A stretch of 10,629 nucleotides of DNA from Baffinella frigidus. Its lineage: Eukaryota; Cryptophyceae; Cryptomonadales; Baffinellaceae. The notes beneath the pieces are model-generated. The model worked only from the letters and a program-made list of their open reading frames with translations. It searched no databases and was not told the DNA's origin. The stretch is taken from contig MU646303.1 in the NCBI GenBank assembly GCA_026770585.1, forward strand, positions 142,563-153,191, given 5' to 3'. Below, in pieces: positions 5,249 through 10,352 of the stretch; position 1 is the first letter of the stretch, and the number at the start of each line of letters is the position of its first letter. The position numbers and the translations under genes were made by a program.

Positions 5249-5323
5249 GTCCAATGAGATTGGGACGTGCGACGTCGCCAAGATCCAAGTCTTTTCTACT
5301 AGCCCCCGCCCGCTCACCTACAG
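5249..5323 (+). CDS. Exon 8: REJ segment SNEIGTCDVAKIQVF..RPLTY
   Basis: One base completes Gly, then 24 codons read SNEIGTCDVAKIQVFSTSPR then PLTY, leaving AG. The next exon supplies G for Arg, giving RPLTY-R-WGC. The combination G-x-C, about 15 residues, R-P-L-x-Y-x-W is one of the most recognisable REJ signatures. Acceptor CTTCGGCAG, donor CTACAG|GTGGCG. The bases right after the donor (GTGG) match the start of the next exon (GTGGG), again an AGGT-type junction. Confidence 0.82.
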
Positions 5324-5651
5324 GTGGCGCTTAACCTTCCACACCCTACACCCCACACCCTACACCCTACACCCTACGCCCTGCACCCTACACCCTACAC
5401 CCTACAATCTACACCCTACACCCTATACCCTACACCCTACACCATGCACCCTACACCCTCCACACCCTCCACCCTCCACGCCCTAAACCCTCCACACCCT
5501 AAACTCTCCACACCCTAAGCCCCCTACACCTTGCACCCTCCACAACCTAAACCCCAAACCCCAAACCCCAAAATCTGAAACCCTAAACCCTAAACCTCAA
5601 ACCGTAAACCCTAAACCTTAAACCCTAAACCCTGAACCCTAAACCCTTTAG
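5324..5651 (+). repeat. Intron 8 made of telomere-like heptamers (CCCTACA, CCCTCCA, CCCTAAA)
   Basis: Donor GTGGCGCTTAACC, then about 300 bases of CCCTACA units, drifting to CCCTCCA and CCCTAAA, and ending AAACCCTTTAG as the acceptor. No other sequence is present. C-rich strand is sense. Confidence 0.93.
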
Positions 5652-5718
5652 GTGGGGGTGCCGATCACATCCGGACCTCAACGCGAACTTCTCCTCCGAG
5701 ACCTCCGACACCCTCATG
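5652..5718 (+). CDS. Exon 9: REJ segment WGCRSHPDLNANFSSETSDTLM
   Basis: One base finishing Arg, then 22 codons WGCRSHPDLNANFSSETSDT then LM, ending phase 0 at CTCATG|GTACGG. Acceptor CCCTTTAG. The W-x-C after RPLTYR and a hydrophobic strand before the donor fit the REJ pattern and join to VAGHALTPQTPYQITV of the next exon. A second copy (5873-5938) lies beyond a foldback element and encodes RSHPALIANFSSETFDTLT with its own GTACGG donor. The second copy lacks the CTTTAG|GTGGG acceptor, so I prefer this one. Confidence 0.75.
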
Positions 5719-5741
5719 GTACGGGTCACTACCACACAACA

Positions 5742-5872
5742 AGCCCTTCGAGGTGGCTCAAATAGTGCTCTGGAGCATTTTTGATTTCCCTTGGATCGGA
5801 GTCGGATCCGACCCCGATCCAAGGTGAAATCGAAGACCTTACAGGGCACTATTTGAGCCACTTGGGAGGGCT
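5742..5872. mobile_element. MITE family F: near-complete foldback of 131 bp
   Basis: AGCCCTTCGAGGTGGCTCAA at the left is inverse to TTGAGCCACTTGGGAGGGCT at the right with few mismatches. The pairing continues inward through ATAGTGC and, less well, to CCTTGGATCGG / CCGATCCAAGG at the tip around AGTCGGATCCGAC. Almost the entire element can pair. A related end (CCGAAGTGGATCAAATCGAG then CCTGGAGC) is at 6169-6196. Confidence 0.9.
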
Positions 5873-5938
5873 GGTGGACCGATCACACCCGGCGCTCATC
5901 GCAAACTTCTCCTCGGAGACCTTCGACACCCTCACGGT
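5873..5938 (+). pseudogene. Duplicate of exon 9 beyond the foldback element
   Basis: Encodes DRSHPALIANFSSETFDTLT, followed by GTACGGGTCACTA as after exon 9 itself. The similarity spans about 75 bases including the first ~20 intron bases. The copy remains open. A usable acceptor is not obvious (only GGGAG at 5864-5868), so it may be skipped, or used as an alternative exon. Confidence 0.7.
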
Positions 5939-6083
5939 ACGGGTCACTATCATGCAAACAGTTGACTTTAACGGAGGACTTGTCTGGACGCGACTCCGTA
6001 CAAATTTTATAATGGAAAACAATCTAGTGCTTTAAAAGTCCTGGAATTGCTGTTAAATTTTTTTTAGTGCTGACAAGTCCCCA

Positions 6084-6113
6084 GTTAACGAGGGACTTAA
6101 GTCCCTCGTTAAC
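6084..6113. repeat. Perfect 30-nt palindrome
   Basis: GTTAACGAGGGACTT is followed immediately by its exact reverse complement AAGTCCCTCGTTAAC. It has no loop. The neighbouring TTTAACGGAGGACTTGTC (5968-5985) resembles one arm, so the palindrome may be a collapsed element end. Confidence 0.95.
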
Positions 6114-6222
6114 GTAAGATTTCGGCATTAACCAGCACCAGCCCCCTCCGAAGTGGATCAAATCAAGCCCGAAGTGGATCAAATCGAGCCTGGAGCTTGC
6201 TTCTTTTGGCCAGCGCTTGTCC

Positions 6223-6247
6223 ACACAGCGGGCTACGAAGGGATTTT
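6223..6247. mobile_element. Solo family D terminal repeat
   Basis: ACACAGCGGGCTACGAAGGG plus ATTTT equals the terminus of the element at 2700-2856. The rest of that element is absent; a different element starts within 20 bases. Confidence 0.85.
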
Positions 6248-6265
6248 CGGTGGTACCTGAACCCG

Positions 6266-6474
6266 TACCACCAGCAACCCGTAGCAGCTTTGACCGGGTC
6301 CTTGCAAGAATTCGGGAATGATTCTTATTTATTATCTATTTGTAGGACCCTACTGTAGGAGTCTCTAGGAGCCTCGGAATTGCTGACGGGAGATACAGCC
6401 AGATATGTCCGGTTTAGCTGAAATTTACTACAGTACCCGATCCGGTTATAAGCTGCTACGAGTTGCTGGTGGTA
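6266..6474. mobile_element. MITE family G, 209 bp, ~32-bp terminal inverted repeats
   Basis: TACCACCAGCAACCCGTAGC through GACCGG at the left is inverse to CCGGTTATAAGCTGCTACGA through GGTGGTA at the right. The element is flanked by CCTGAACCC on both sides (6256-6264 and 6478-6486), a candidate 9-bp target duplication. The interior is AT-rich (TTATTTATTATCTATTTG) with a CCCTACTGTAGG core. A small hairpin GGTGGTAC/GTACCACC (6250-6257 and 6265-6272) overlaps the left edge. Confidence 0.85.
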
Positions 6475-6494
6475 ACCCCTGAACCCCGCACCAG

Positions 6495-6713
6495 GTAGCG
6501 GGGCACGCGCTCACCCCCCAAACACCCTACCAAATCACCGTGTCCGCCGAATCGTTCCTCGGTGGCATTTCCGACGAGGCCATCCACTACCTCACTGTGC
6601 TGGACGCGCCGCCCCCCCTCCTCTCGATCGAGATGCCGCCGGCGCCCTACGCCCGCCCGGCGGACATCTGGGTCAACGCTGCTGCGCAATACTCGGCGTG
6701 CGCGCCAGACGAG
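6495..6713 (+). CDS. Exon 10: REJ segment VAGHALTPQTPYQITV...QYSACAPDE
   Basis: 73 codons in phase 0 at both ends: VAGHALTPQTPYQITVSAES, FLGGISDEAIHYLTVLDAPP, PLLSIEMPPAPYARPADIWV, NAAAQYSACAPDE. Acceptor CCGCACCAG, donor GACGAG|GTATTT. L-x-P-x-T-x-Y-x-I-T-V, then a small Gly pair, LTVLDAPPP and the ADIWVNA..A..S-x-C pattern match the strand order of the REJ module, where this Cys precedes the next WT strand. Exon 11 supplies SARIAFSWTLTP in phase, completing C-A-P-x-x-x-x-x-x-F-x-W. A short copy of its end (QYLACGPDQ) occurs at 6811-6837. Confidence 0.85.
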
Positions 6714-6810
6714 GTATTTCTTCCACTTAGCAACGACCGAGGATCTTTATGCCCTGAAATCAAGGGGAAATTTCGGTTAGGTCAATGGGAAATGGATAAT
6801 ATTCTAGTAC

Positions 6811-6837
6811 AGTACTTGGCGTGCGGGCCGGACCAGG
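6811..6837 (+). repeat. Duplicate of the exon 10 end
   Basis: CAGTACTTGGCGTGCGGGCC then GGACCAG|GT reads QYLACGPDQ and corresponds to QYSACAPDE at the exon 10 end. It lies ten bases before a family D element, with unrelated AT-rich sequence (6714-6810) between the two copies. Confidence 0.78.
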
Positions 6838-6846
6838 TCTCCCTCC

Positions 6847-6999
6847 ACACAGCGGGCTACGCAGGGATCGACAGAATCAAGGTATTTCCGGTTACCTTAT
6901 CCGTAGGAACCCCCCCTATGTGCCTACGGATTGCCTACCGTAGGGTCGTAGGTCTTATCGCTTATGGGTTATTCAAAACCCCTTCGAAGCCCGGTGTGT
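6847..6999. mobile_element. MITE family D, inverted full copy
   Basis: Starts ACACAGCGGGCTACGCAGGG and ends CCCCTTCGAAGCCCGGTGTG then T. The core CCCTATGTGCCTACGGATTG and CCTACCGTAGGGTCGTAGGT is the reverse complement of the core at 2700-2856. Both terminal repeats are present. Confidence 0.88.
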
Positions 7000-7057
7000 G
7001 GCTCCCCGCAGTGGACTTCGCAGGAAAATGTGGGTAATACGATCTTTGGCCACACCC

Positions 7058-7197
7058 TTATCTGGGGAAACCTGTTTTTCTTTCATTTGGTGGCCACGAA
7101 AATTACTACACAAATGCTTGAATATCACTAATAAGAACGAATCGTGCAGTAATTTTCGTTGCCATCAAATGAGAGAAAAACAGGTTTCCCCGGATAA
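7058..7197. mobile_element. MITE family E, foldback element with 50-bp arms
   Basis: TTATCTGGGGAAACCTGTTT and the 30 bases after it (to 7107) are inverse to 7148-7197 with four mismatches. The 40-base centre ACACAAATGCTTGAATATCA then CTAATAAGAACGAATCGTGC is shared in part with 4317-4352. It is a 140-bp hairpin without coding capacity. Confidence 0.93.
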
Positions 7198-7231
7198 ACC
7201 CTTACCCCTCGCCCCCCCAACCCCCTCACAA

Positions 7232-7413
7232 TCCGCGTGGATCGCCTTCGCATGGACCGTCACGCCCGGGCCCACCTTCGATCCCAACACGGCCACACAG
7301 CGGACTTCGAAGGCATTTTGAACAACCCATGCGCGATAAGACCTAGGACCCTACGGTAGGCTCACCTTCCATCCATCCCTGGCCATCCTCCAAACAACGG
7401 GGGCGGAACTGAC
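7232..7413 (+). pseudogene. Exon 11 start copy 1 (broken acceptor, MITE inside)
   Basis: Reads SAWIAFAWTVTPGPTFDPNT, then the family D terminus. After the element HPSLAILQTTGAEL resumes. The splice acceptor AG is AA (7230-7231). This unit is the most diverged of the three. Confidence 0.8.
7295..7360. mobile_element. MITE family D, truncated copy in exon copy 1
   Basis: ACACAGCGGACTTCGAAGGC then GATAAGACCTAGGACCCTAC and GGTAGG: the left third of family D only. The break point (GGTAGG|CTCACCTTC) is shared with the copy at 7526, so truncation preceded the tandem duplication. Confidence 0.88.
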
Positions 7414-7462
7414 CCCTCGCCACCCCAACCCCCTGAACCCTGACCCCCCAACCCCCTCACAG

Positions 7463-7636
7463 TCAGCGCGGATCGCGTTCTCATGGACCCTTACGCCGGG
7501 CCTGACCTTCGATCCCAACACGGCCACACAGCGGACTTCGAAGGCATTTTGAACAACCCATACGCGATAAGACCCTACGGTGGGCTCACCTTCGATCCTT
7601 CCCTGGCCATCCTCCAAACAACGGGGGCGGAACCGA
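7463..7636 (+). pseudogene. Exon 11 start copy 2
   Basis: Reads SARIAFSWTLTPGLTFDPNT with an intact CTCACAG acceptor, then the same truncated element, then LTFDPSLAILQTTGAE. It would introduce a stop if spliced in. Compared with copy 1 it has lost a few bases of the element core (GATAAGACCCTACGG). Confidence 0.8.
7526..7584. mobile_element. MITE family D, truncated copy in exon copy 2
   Basis: ACACAGCGGACTTCGAAGGC and GATAAGACCCTACGGTGGG; same ends as 7295-7360 with a short internal loss. Confidence 0.86.
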
Positions 7637-7686
7637 CCCCTCGACCCCCCAGCCCCCAGCCCCCTGACCCCTCAACCCCCACACAG

Positions 7687-8280
7687 TCGGCGCGGATCGC
7701 GTTCTCATGGACCCTTACGCCGGGGAGCGCCTTCGATCCCAACACCGCCATCCTACAAACGACGGGCGCCGAGCTGCGCATCCCGCGCGACACACTCCTC
7801 CCGGGCGGATCCTACCACCTCCAGCTGTACGGCCGCCTCGACTCTGGGGAACCCTCCGCCGCCGCCCGGATCTTTACCGTGGGGTTCTCGGCGTTGGTGG
7901 CGGGGATCGCGGGGGGGAGCCGCACGGTCTCGCGTGACGACGACGCCGTGGTGCTCGACGGGTCCGCGTCGCGTGACCCTGACGTGTGCCCCCCCTCGGA
8001 GGGCGCGTGCCCCGACGACGCCATGACCTTCGCGTGGGCCTGCCGGCTGCCCGACGGGTCGCCCTGCCGCCTCAAGACGAACGCGGAGCTGCTCCTGGCA
8101 AACACCGCCATCATCTCCGTGGACATGGCGGCCCTCTCGCTCGCGGAGGACCTGACTTTGACCTTCACCCTCACGGTGCAGAAGTTGGAGCGGTTCCAGG
8201 AGGCGACGGTTGTGTTGATGCTGGAAGATGGGGAGGTTGCGCAGGTGTCTGTGGATCGCCTTTCGGTCTCGGCTACGCGG
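7687..8280 (+). CDS. Exon 11: large REJ exon with PKD-like DGSASRDPD and four Cys
   Basis: 198 codons, phase 0 at both ends; acceptor CCCACACAG, donor ACGCGG|GTAACG. Residues 1-12 SARIAFSWTLTP; 26-47 contain the GAELRIPRDTLLPGGSYHLQ strand pair (L-x-x-G-x-x-Y); 72-99 contain AGIAGGSRTVS and VVLDGSASRDPD. Cys 101, 108, 119 and 127 surround the strand MTFAWAC. G-G-x-R-x-V...L-D-x-S-x-S-x-D-P-D...F-x-W-x-C is the clearest REJ/polycystin signature in the window. Residues 150-180 give LTLTFTLTVQKLERFQEATV. It is the largest intact coding block and shows no frameshift. Its first ~90 bases also occur in the two broken upstream copies. Confidence 0.9.
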
Positions 8281-8686
8281 GTAACGCGGAACCCGAAACC
8301 CGAAGTTCGAACCCCGAAATGCAAAATGCGAAACACGAAATACGAAACCCGAAATTCGAAACACGGAACACGAAACACGAAACACGAAACACGAAACCCC
8401 AAACCCTCAACCCTACACCTTAAACCTCAACCCTAAACCCTAAACCCTAATCCCCCACAAAAACCTAAACCCTGAACCCGAACCTTGCAAACAAAGGAAC
8501 GTAAACCCGAAACCCGACACCCGAAACCCGAAACCCGAAACAAGGTGGCCTCGCGGGGTTCGAAATTCGAAACCCGAAACCCGAAACCCGAAACCCCACA
8601 CTTCAAACTCTAAACCCTACACTTCAAACGCTCAACTTCAGACGTAACCCCAAACCCTAAACCCTAAACCCGAAACCCGAAACAAG
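8281..8686 (+). repeat. Intron 11 made of heptamers (CCCGAAA, CACGAAA, CCCTAAA) with a stray exon 12 start
   Basis: Donor GTAACGCGGAACCC passes into CCCGAAA and CACGAAA units, a short CCCTAAA block, then CCCGAAA again. It ends ACCCGAAACAAG as acceptor. At 8541-8565 AACAAGGTGGCCTCGCGGGG is a copy of the exon 12 start, about 145 bases ahead of the real one, set inside the array. Confidence 0.9.
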
Positions 8687-8743
8687 GTGGCCTTCGCAGG
8701 GGCGTCAGAAGCGGCCGACGCAACCTTCCTCTGGGACATCCAG
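8687..8743 (+). CDS. Exon 12: REJ segment VAFAGASEAADATFLWDIQ
   Basis: 19 codons, phase 0 both sides: VAFAGASEAADATFLWDIQ. Acceptor CCGAAACAAG, donor ATCCAG|GTATGC. F-x-W-x-(I/V) after a short Ala-rich turn fits the strand that begins the next REJ half. It joins SVSATR of exon 11 in frame. A fragment of its start lies at 8541-8565 within the preceding array. The exon is short but has coding-like composition, strikingly different from the heptamers around it. Confidence 0.72.
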
Positions 8744-9028
8744 GTATGCGAAACCCGAAACCCGAAACCCGAAACCCTCAAACCCTCTACCCGAACCCCT
8801 TCAACACGAACCCCTCGAACCCTCAAACCCGAACCTTTCGAATCCGAAACCCTCGAATCCTCGAACCCGAAACCCTCAAACCCTCAAACCCTCAAACCCT
8901 CAACCCTCCAACCCTCAACCCTCAAACCCTCATCCCTCGAACCCTAACCCCCAAACCCCAAACCCCAAACCCTGAAACGCTCACCCCTCGAACCCTAAAC
9001 CCCCAACCTCCAAACCCCAAACCCGCAG
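8744..9028 (+). repeat. Intron 12 made of heptamers (CCCGAAA, CCCTCAA, CCCCAAA)
   Basis: Donor GTATGCGAAACCCGAAACCC leads at once into the array. Units shift from CCCGAAA to CCCTCAA/CCCTCGA and then CCCCAAA. The acceptor is CAAACCCGCAG. There is nothing else in the intron. Confidence 0.92.
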
Positions 9029-9118
9029 GGTCCGGGGATCGAAGCGCGGCGGCGCGCGCTGATCCTCTTGAACCTGGACTTCTCGCCGACTGGCGACGTG
9101 CGCCCCCGCCCACACGAG
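9029..9118 (+). CDS. Exon 13 (tentative): GPGIEARRRALILLNLDFSP...
   Basis: 30 codons in phase 0: GPGIEARRRALILLNLDFSP then TGDVRPRPHE. The frame is supported by comparison with the partial copy at 9221-9274, where TTG/TTA, CTG/CTC, TTC/TTT and ACT/ACG are silent and only D/N and G/S change residues. The acceptor ACCCGCAG is good. The end is uncertain: I propose CACGAG|GCTATC, a GC donor, because no GT is suitably placed before the reading becomes AT-rich. Alternatively the coding sequence ends earlier at CCCCGCCC, where the two copies diverge. Confidence 0.5.
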
Positions 9119-9220
9119 GCTATCCATGCGAGCAGAATAAAAGTCGATTGTAGCGTTTTGTAGGGGGAGGCGCCCGCTGTTCGGGCGCCACGTGACCAAA
9201 CATGTGAAAATTACCATCAG
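9119..9220. other. Intron spacer with an 8-bp GC hairpin
   Basis: AT-rich sequence between exon 13 and its partial copy. It holds the perfect hairpin GGCGCCCG-CTGTT-CGGGCGCC (9169-9189) and ends with CCATCAG, an acceptor-like site in front of the copy. No recognisable element family. Confidence 0.6.
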
Positions 9221-9274
9221 GTCCTCTTAAACCTCAACTTTTCGCCGACGAGCGACGTGCGCCCCCGCCCGAAT
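9221..9274 (+). pseudogene. Partial copy of exon 13
   Basis: Reads VLLNLNFSPTSDVRPRPN after ATCAG and is interrupted by a family C element at CCCGAAT. It lacks the exon 13 5' part (GPGIEARRRAL). It is the reference that shows the conserved frame of exon 13. Confidence 0.72.
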
Positions 9275-9409
9275 CCGGGGACATGTTTAATTTAAAAGAA
9301 AACGGTTCCCTATTTGTTCATAGGAGTTGGACGAAGGTTAATTAGGGTCCTAGGTAAATTTAATTAGGGCCAGAATCCGGTTTGATAGGTCATTTTCGTT
9401 TGACAGGTT
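9275..9409. mobile_element. MITE family C, inverted copy with 7-bp flanking repeats
   Basis: CCGGGGACATGTTTAATTTA, TTCATAGGAGTTGGACGAAG and TTTAATTAGGGCCAGAATCC match the minus strand of the copy at 2113-2263. CCCGAAT occurs at 9268-9274 and again at 9410-9416, a candidate target-site duplication. The inner terminal repeats are more diverged than in the 2113 copy. Confidence 0.83.
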
Positions 9410-9451
9410 CCCGAATGAGTCCCGCCCTTGCTTCGATCGTATCTCGCACTG

Positions 9452-9589
9452 CCACACGGTGGACTACGAACCTTTGATCAAAAGTCAACTTGCCTTGATG
9501 CAATTAACTTGAGAGATTTTCTGGTGCAATTTGGTCACGCCCCCCCCTGGAATCCAGGCCCAACGAAACCCTCGAAGCCCACCGTGTGG
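9452..9589. mobile_element. MITE family H, terminal inverted repeats related to family D
   Basis: CCACACGGTGGACTACGAA at the left is inverse to CTCGAAGCCCACCGTGTGG at the right. The termini resemble family D (ACACAGCGGACTTCGAAGG) but the interior is unrelated (TTGATCAAAAGTCAACTTGC). CTCGCACT occurs just before it (9443-9450) and at 9599-9606, nine bases after its end. Confidence 0.82.
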
Positions 9590-9662
9590 TTTGACCACCT
9601 CGCACTCTCCCCCTCCACTGTTTGATCATGTCGCACCTCACCCACAAACCCCAACGCCACCC

Positions 9663-9863
9663 ACCAACCCTCATGGGCGGACCAAGTCGACTATTTTCGA
9701 CCTTTTGTGCAAAGCACGTTTGAAACTCTCAAAACCTGACCTTTGTGGGAGAATGTGACTTTTAACCTTGTATTTTGTTTGTCAGCGGGGTCACTTTCGA
9801 CCCCGCTGTAAGGGGGAAATGGCTCCGAAAATTCGTTGAGTTGGTCTCATCGTGAGGGTTGGT
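9663..9863. mobile_element. MITE family I, 201 bp, ~37-bp terminal inverted repeats, internal hairpin
   Basis: ACCAACCCTCATGGGCGGAC at the left is inverse to the right end GTCTCATCGTGAGGGTTGGT, with pairing continuing to ATTTTCG/CGAAAAT. A perfect 10-bp stem CAGCGGGGTC/GACCCCGCTG sits inside at 9783-9808. The element is followed at once by GGACAG, an acceptor-like site before a copy of exon 14. Confidence 0.85.
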
Positions 9864-9869
9864 GGACAG

Positions 9870-9950
9870 GCGGCCCCGACGCTCGTCGCCAACCTCCTGT
9901 CCCCCGCATCCCTCTCCATCCTCATCCCGGGCGCGGACCTCATGTTTCAT
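9870..9950 (+). pseudogene. Partial copy of the exon 14 start
   Basis: After GTGGACAG it reads AAPTLVANLLSPASLSILIP then GADLM, parallel to AAPTLVVNLRPPAALATLTP, GAAYT in exon 14. It breaks off into a family A element at about 9951. It keeps an acceptor and frame but has no donor. Confidence 0.78.
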
Positions 9951-10031
9951 AGGACCCCCCCCTAGGGCCCTACGGCCTACCGTAGGCAATACCGAACGCT
10001 TAACAACCCGGGTTTCAGCCCGTTACCCTAC
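9951..10031. mobile_element. MITE family A, inverted copy 3
   Basis: AGGACCCCCCCCTAGGGCCC, CTACGGCCTACCGTAGGCAA and TTTCAGCCCGTTACCCTACT form the reverse complement of the first half of 151-313. Only one terminus is present. It separates the partial and full copies of the exon 14 start. Confidence 0.82.
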
Positions 10032-10050
10032 TAAAACATCACCGTCACAG

Positions 10051-10352
10051 GCGGCGCCCACGCTCGTCGTCAACCTCCGCCCCCCCGCCGCCCTCGCTAC
10101 CCTCACCCCGGGCGCCGCCTACACCGTCACCCTCCGCGCCACATCCCCCACGCGCGGCAACGGCGCAACATCAACCACCTTCACGCTCCCCCTCCCGCCG
10201 TCTGGGGGCGCCTGCGGCGCGTCCCCCCCCGTGGGGGACGCGTACACGGGGGAGTTCACGCTCGCGTGTGAAAACTGGGCGTCGGATGAGCTCCCGCTGG
10301 AGTATGCGTACGGGGTGGTGCTTGGCGGTTTTTCGGAGGATGGAGCGTCGTG
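10051..10352 (+). CDS. Exon 14: REJ segment with GGACGASPPVG, ACENW, PLEYAYG
   Basis: 100 codons plus TG. It opens AAPTLVVNLRPPAALATLTP, GAAYTVTLRATSPTRGNGAT (L-x-P-G-x-x-Y). Then PPSGGACGASPPVGDAYTGE, FTLACENWASDELPLEYAYG follow, with Cys at residues 55 and 73. G-G-x-C-x-x-S-P-x-x-G-x-x-x-x-x-x-F-x-L-x-C-x-x-W-x-x-x-x-x-P-L-x-Y-x-Y-G is the best-known REJ motif. Acceptor CCGTCACAG. The donor is probably GCGTCGTG|GTCGAA, since heptamers start right there, but the frame also stays open through them to the window end, so the boundary is uncertain. The last 41 bases are repeated at 10396-10438. Confidence 0.85.

Larger units (their letters stand above)
5939..6265 (+). other. Intron 9, first part: AT-rich, with palindrome and element fragments
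   Basis: After the second GTACGG donor the sequence is AT-rich with no coding signal. It contains the perfect 30-nt palindrome at 6084-6113, two direct copies of CGAAGTGGATCAAATC (6149-6164 and 6171-6186) related to the family F end, and a solo 25-bp family D terminus at 6223-6247. Confidence 0.7.
7198..7686 (+). repeat. Tandem array: two decayed copies of the exon 11 start, each carrying a truncated MITE
   Basis: Two units of about 230 bp precede the real exon 11. Each has a C-rich tract, a copy of the exon 11 start, the same truncated family D element, a second short copy of exon 11 residues FDP..AILQTTGAE, and another C-rich tract. Unit starts are 7232, 7463 and 7687. The first unit has lost its acceptor (CTCACAA instead of CTCACAG). 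Both hit an in-frame TGA inside the element, after SKAF. Confidence 0.85.
61..10352 (+). other. Gene model: REJ/polycystin-like gene, internal part, 14-15 exons
   Basis: This is one plus-strand gene assembled from exons whose phases all agree. Exon lengths from 570 onward are 184, 155, 32, 55, 81, 130, 136, 75, 67, 219, 594, 57, 90 and 302 nt, and the joined frame stays open for about 725 residues. The order of motifs follows the REJ module seen in sea-urchin egg-jelly receptors and polycystin-1-like proteins: FD..T, LG.GAT, RPLTY.W, L.P.T.Y.ITV, GG.R.V...LDGSAS.DPD, GG.CG.SP..G, C..W, PL.Y.YG. Family knowledge places such modules outside the cell, N-terminal to a GPS site and membrane helices; none of these is in the window. 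Function is therefore inferred only as a large cell-surface protein. Neither end of the gene is present. Exons 2079-2110 and 9029-9118 are the least certain. Confidence 0.72.

Noticed and set aside
5324-5518. Open frame of HPTPYTLHPTPYTL repeats
   Set aside because: Same reason: translated CCCTACA units inside intron 8.
6998-7321. 107-residue plus-strand frame as a gene
   Set aside because: Its first half is the hairpin element and its second half the decayed exon 11 copy 1; the stop is in the truncated MITE.
7753-8402. Long minus-strand open frames opposite exon 11 and the following array (about 200 residues)
   Set aside because: They are antisense shadows of a GC-rich exon, with low-complexity FRVSGFGFRV-type ends from the heptamer array; the plus strand carries the conserved REJ motifs and matching splice phases.
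8746-9153. Plus-strand open frame of repeated NPKPETRNPK / NPQTLKP residues
   Set aside because: It is the translation of a heptamer array, which stays open in any frame lacking stops; donor and acceptor sites bracket it as intron 12.
9428-9758. Two plus-strand open frames (65 and 75 residues) as small genes
   Set aside because: They run across MITE termini and C-rich spacers, have no recognisable motif, and sit between exon 13 and exon 14 copies.
9783-9808. Rho-independent terminator (GC stem)
   Set aside because: The stem lies inside a TIR element, has no T-run after it, and the window is eukaryotic.
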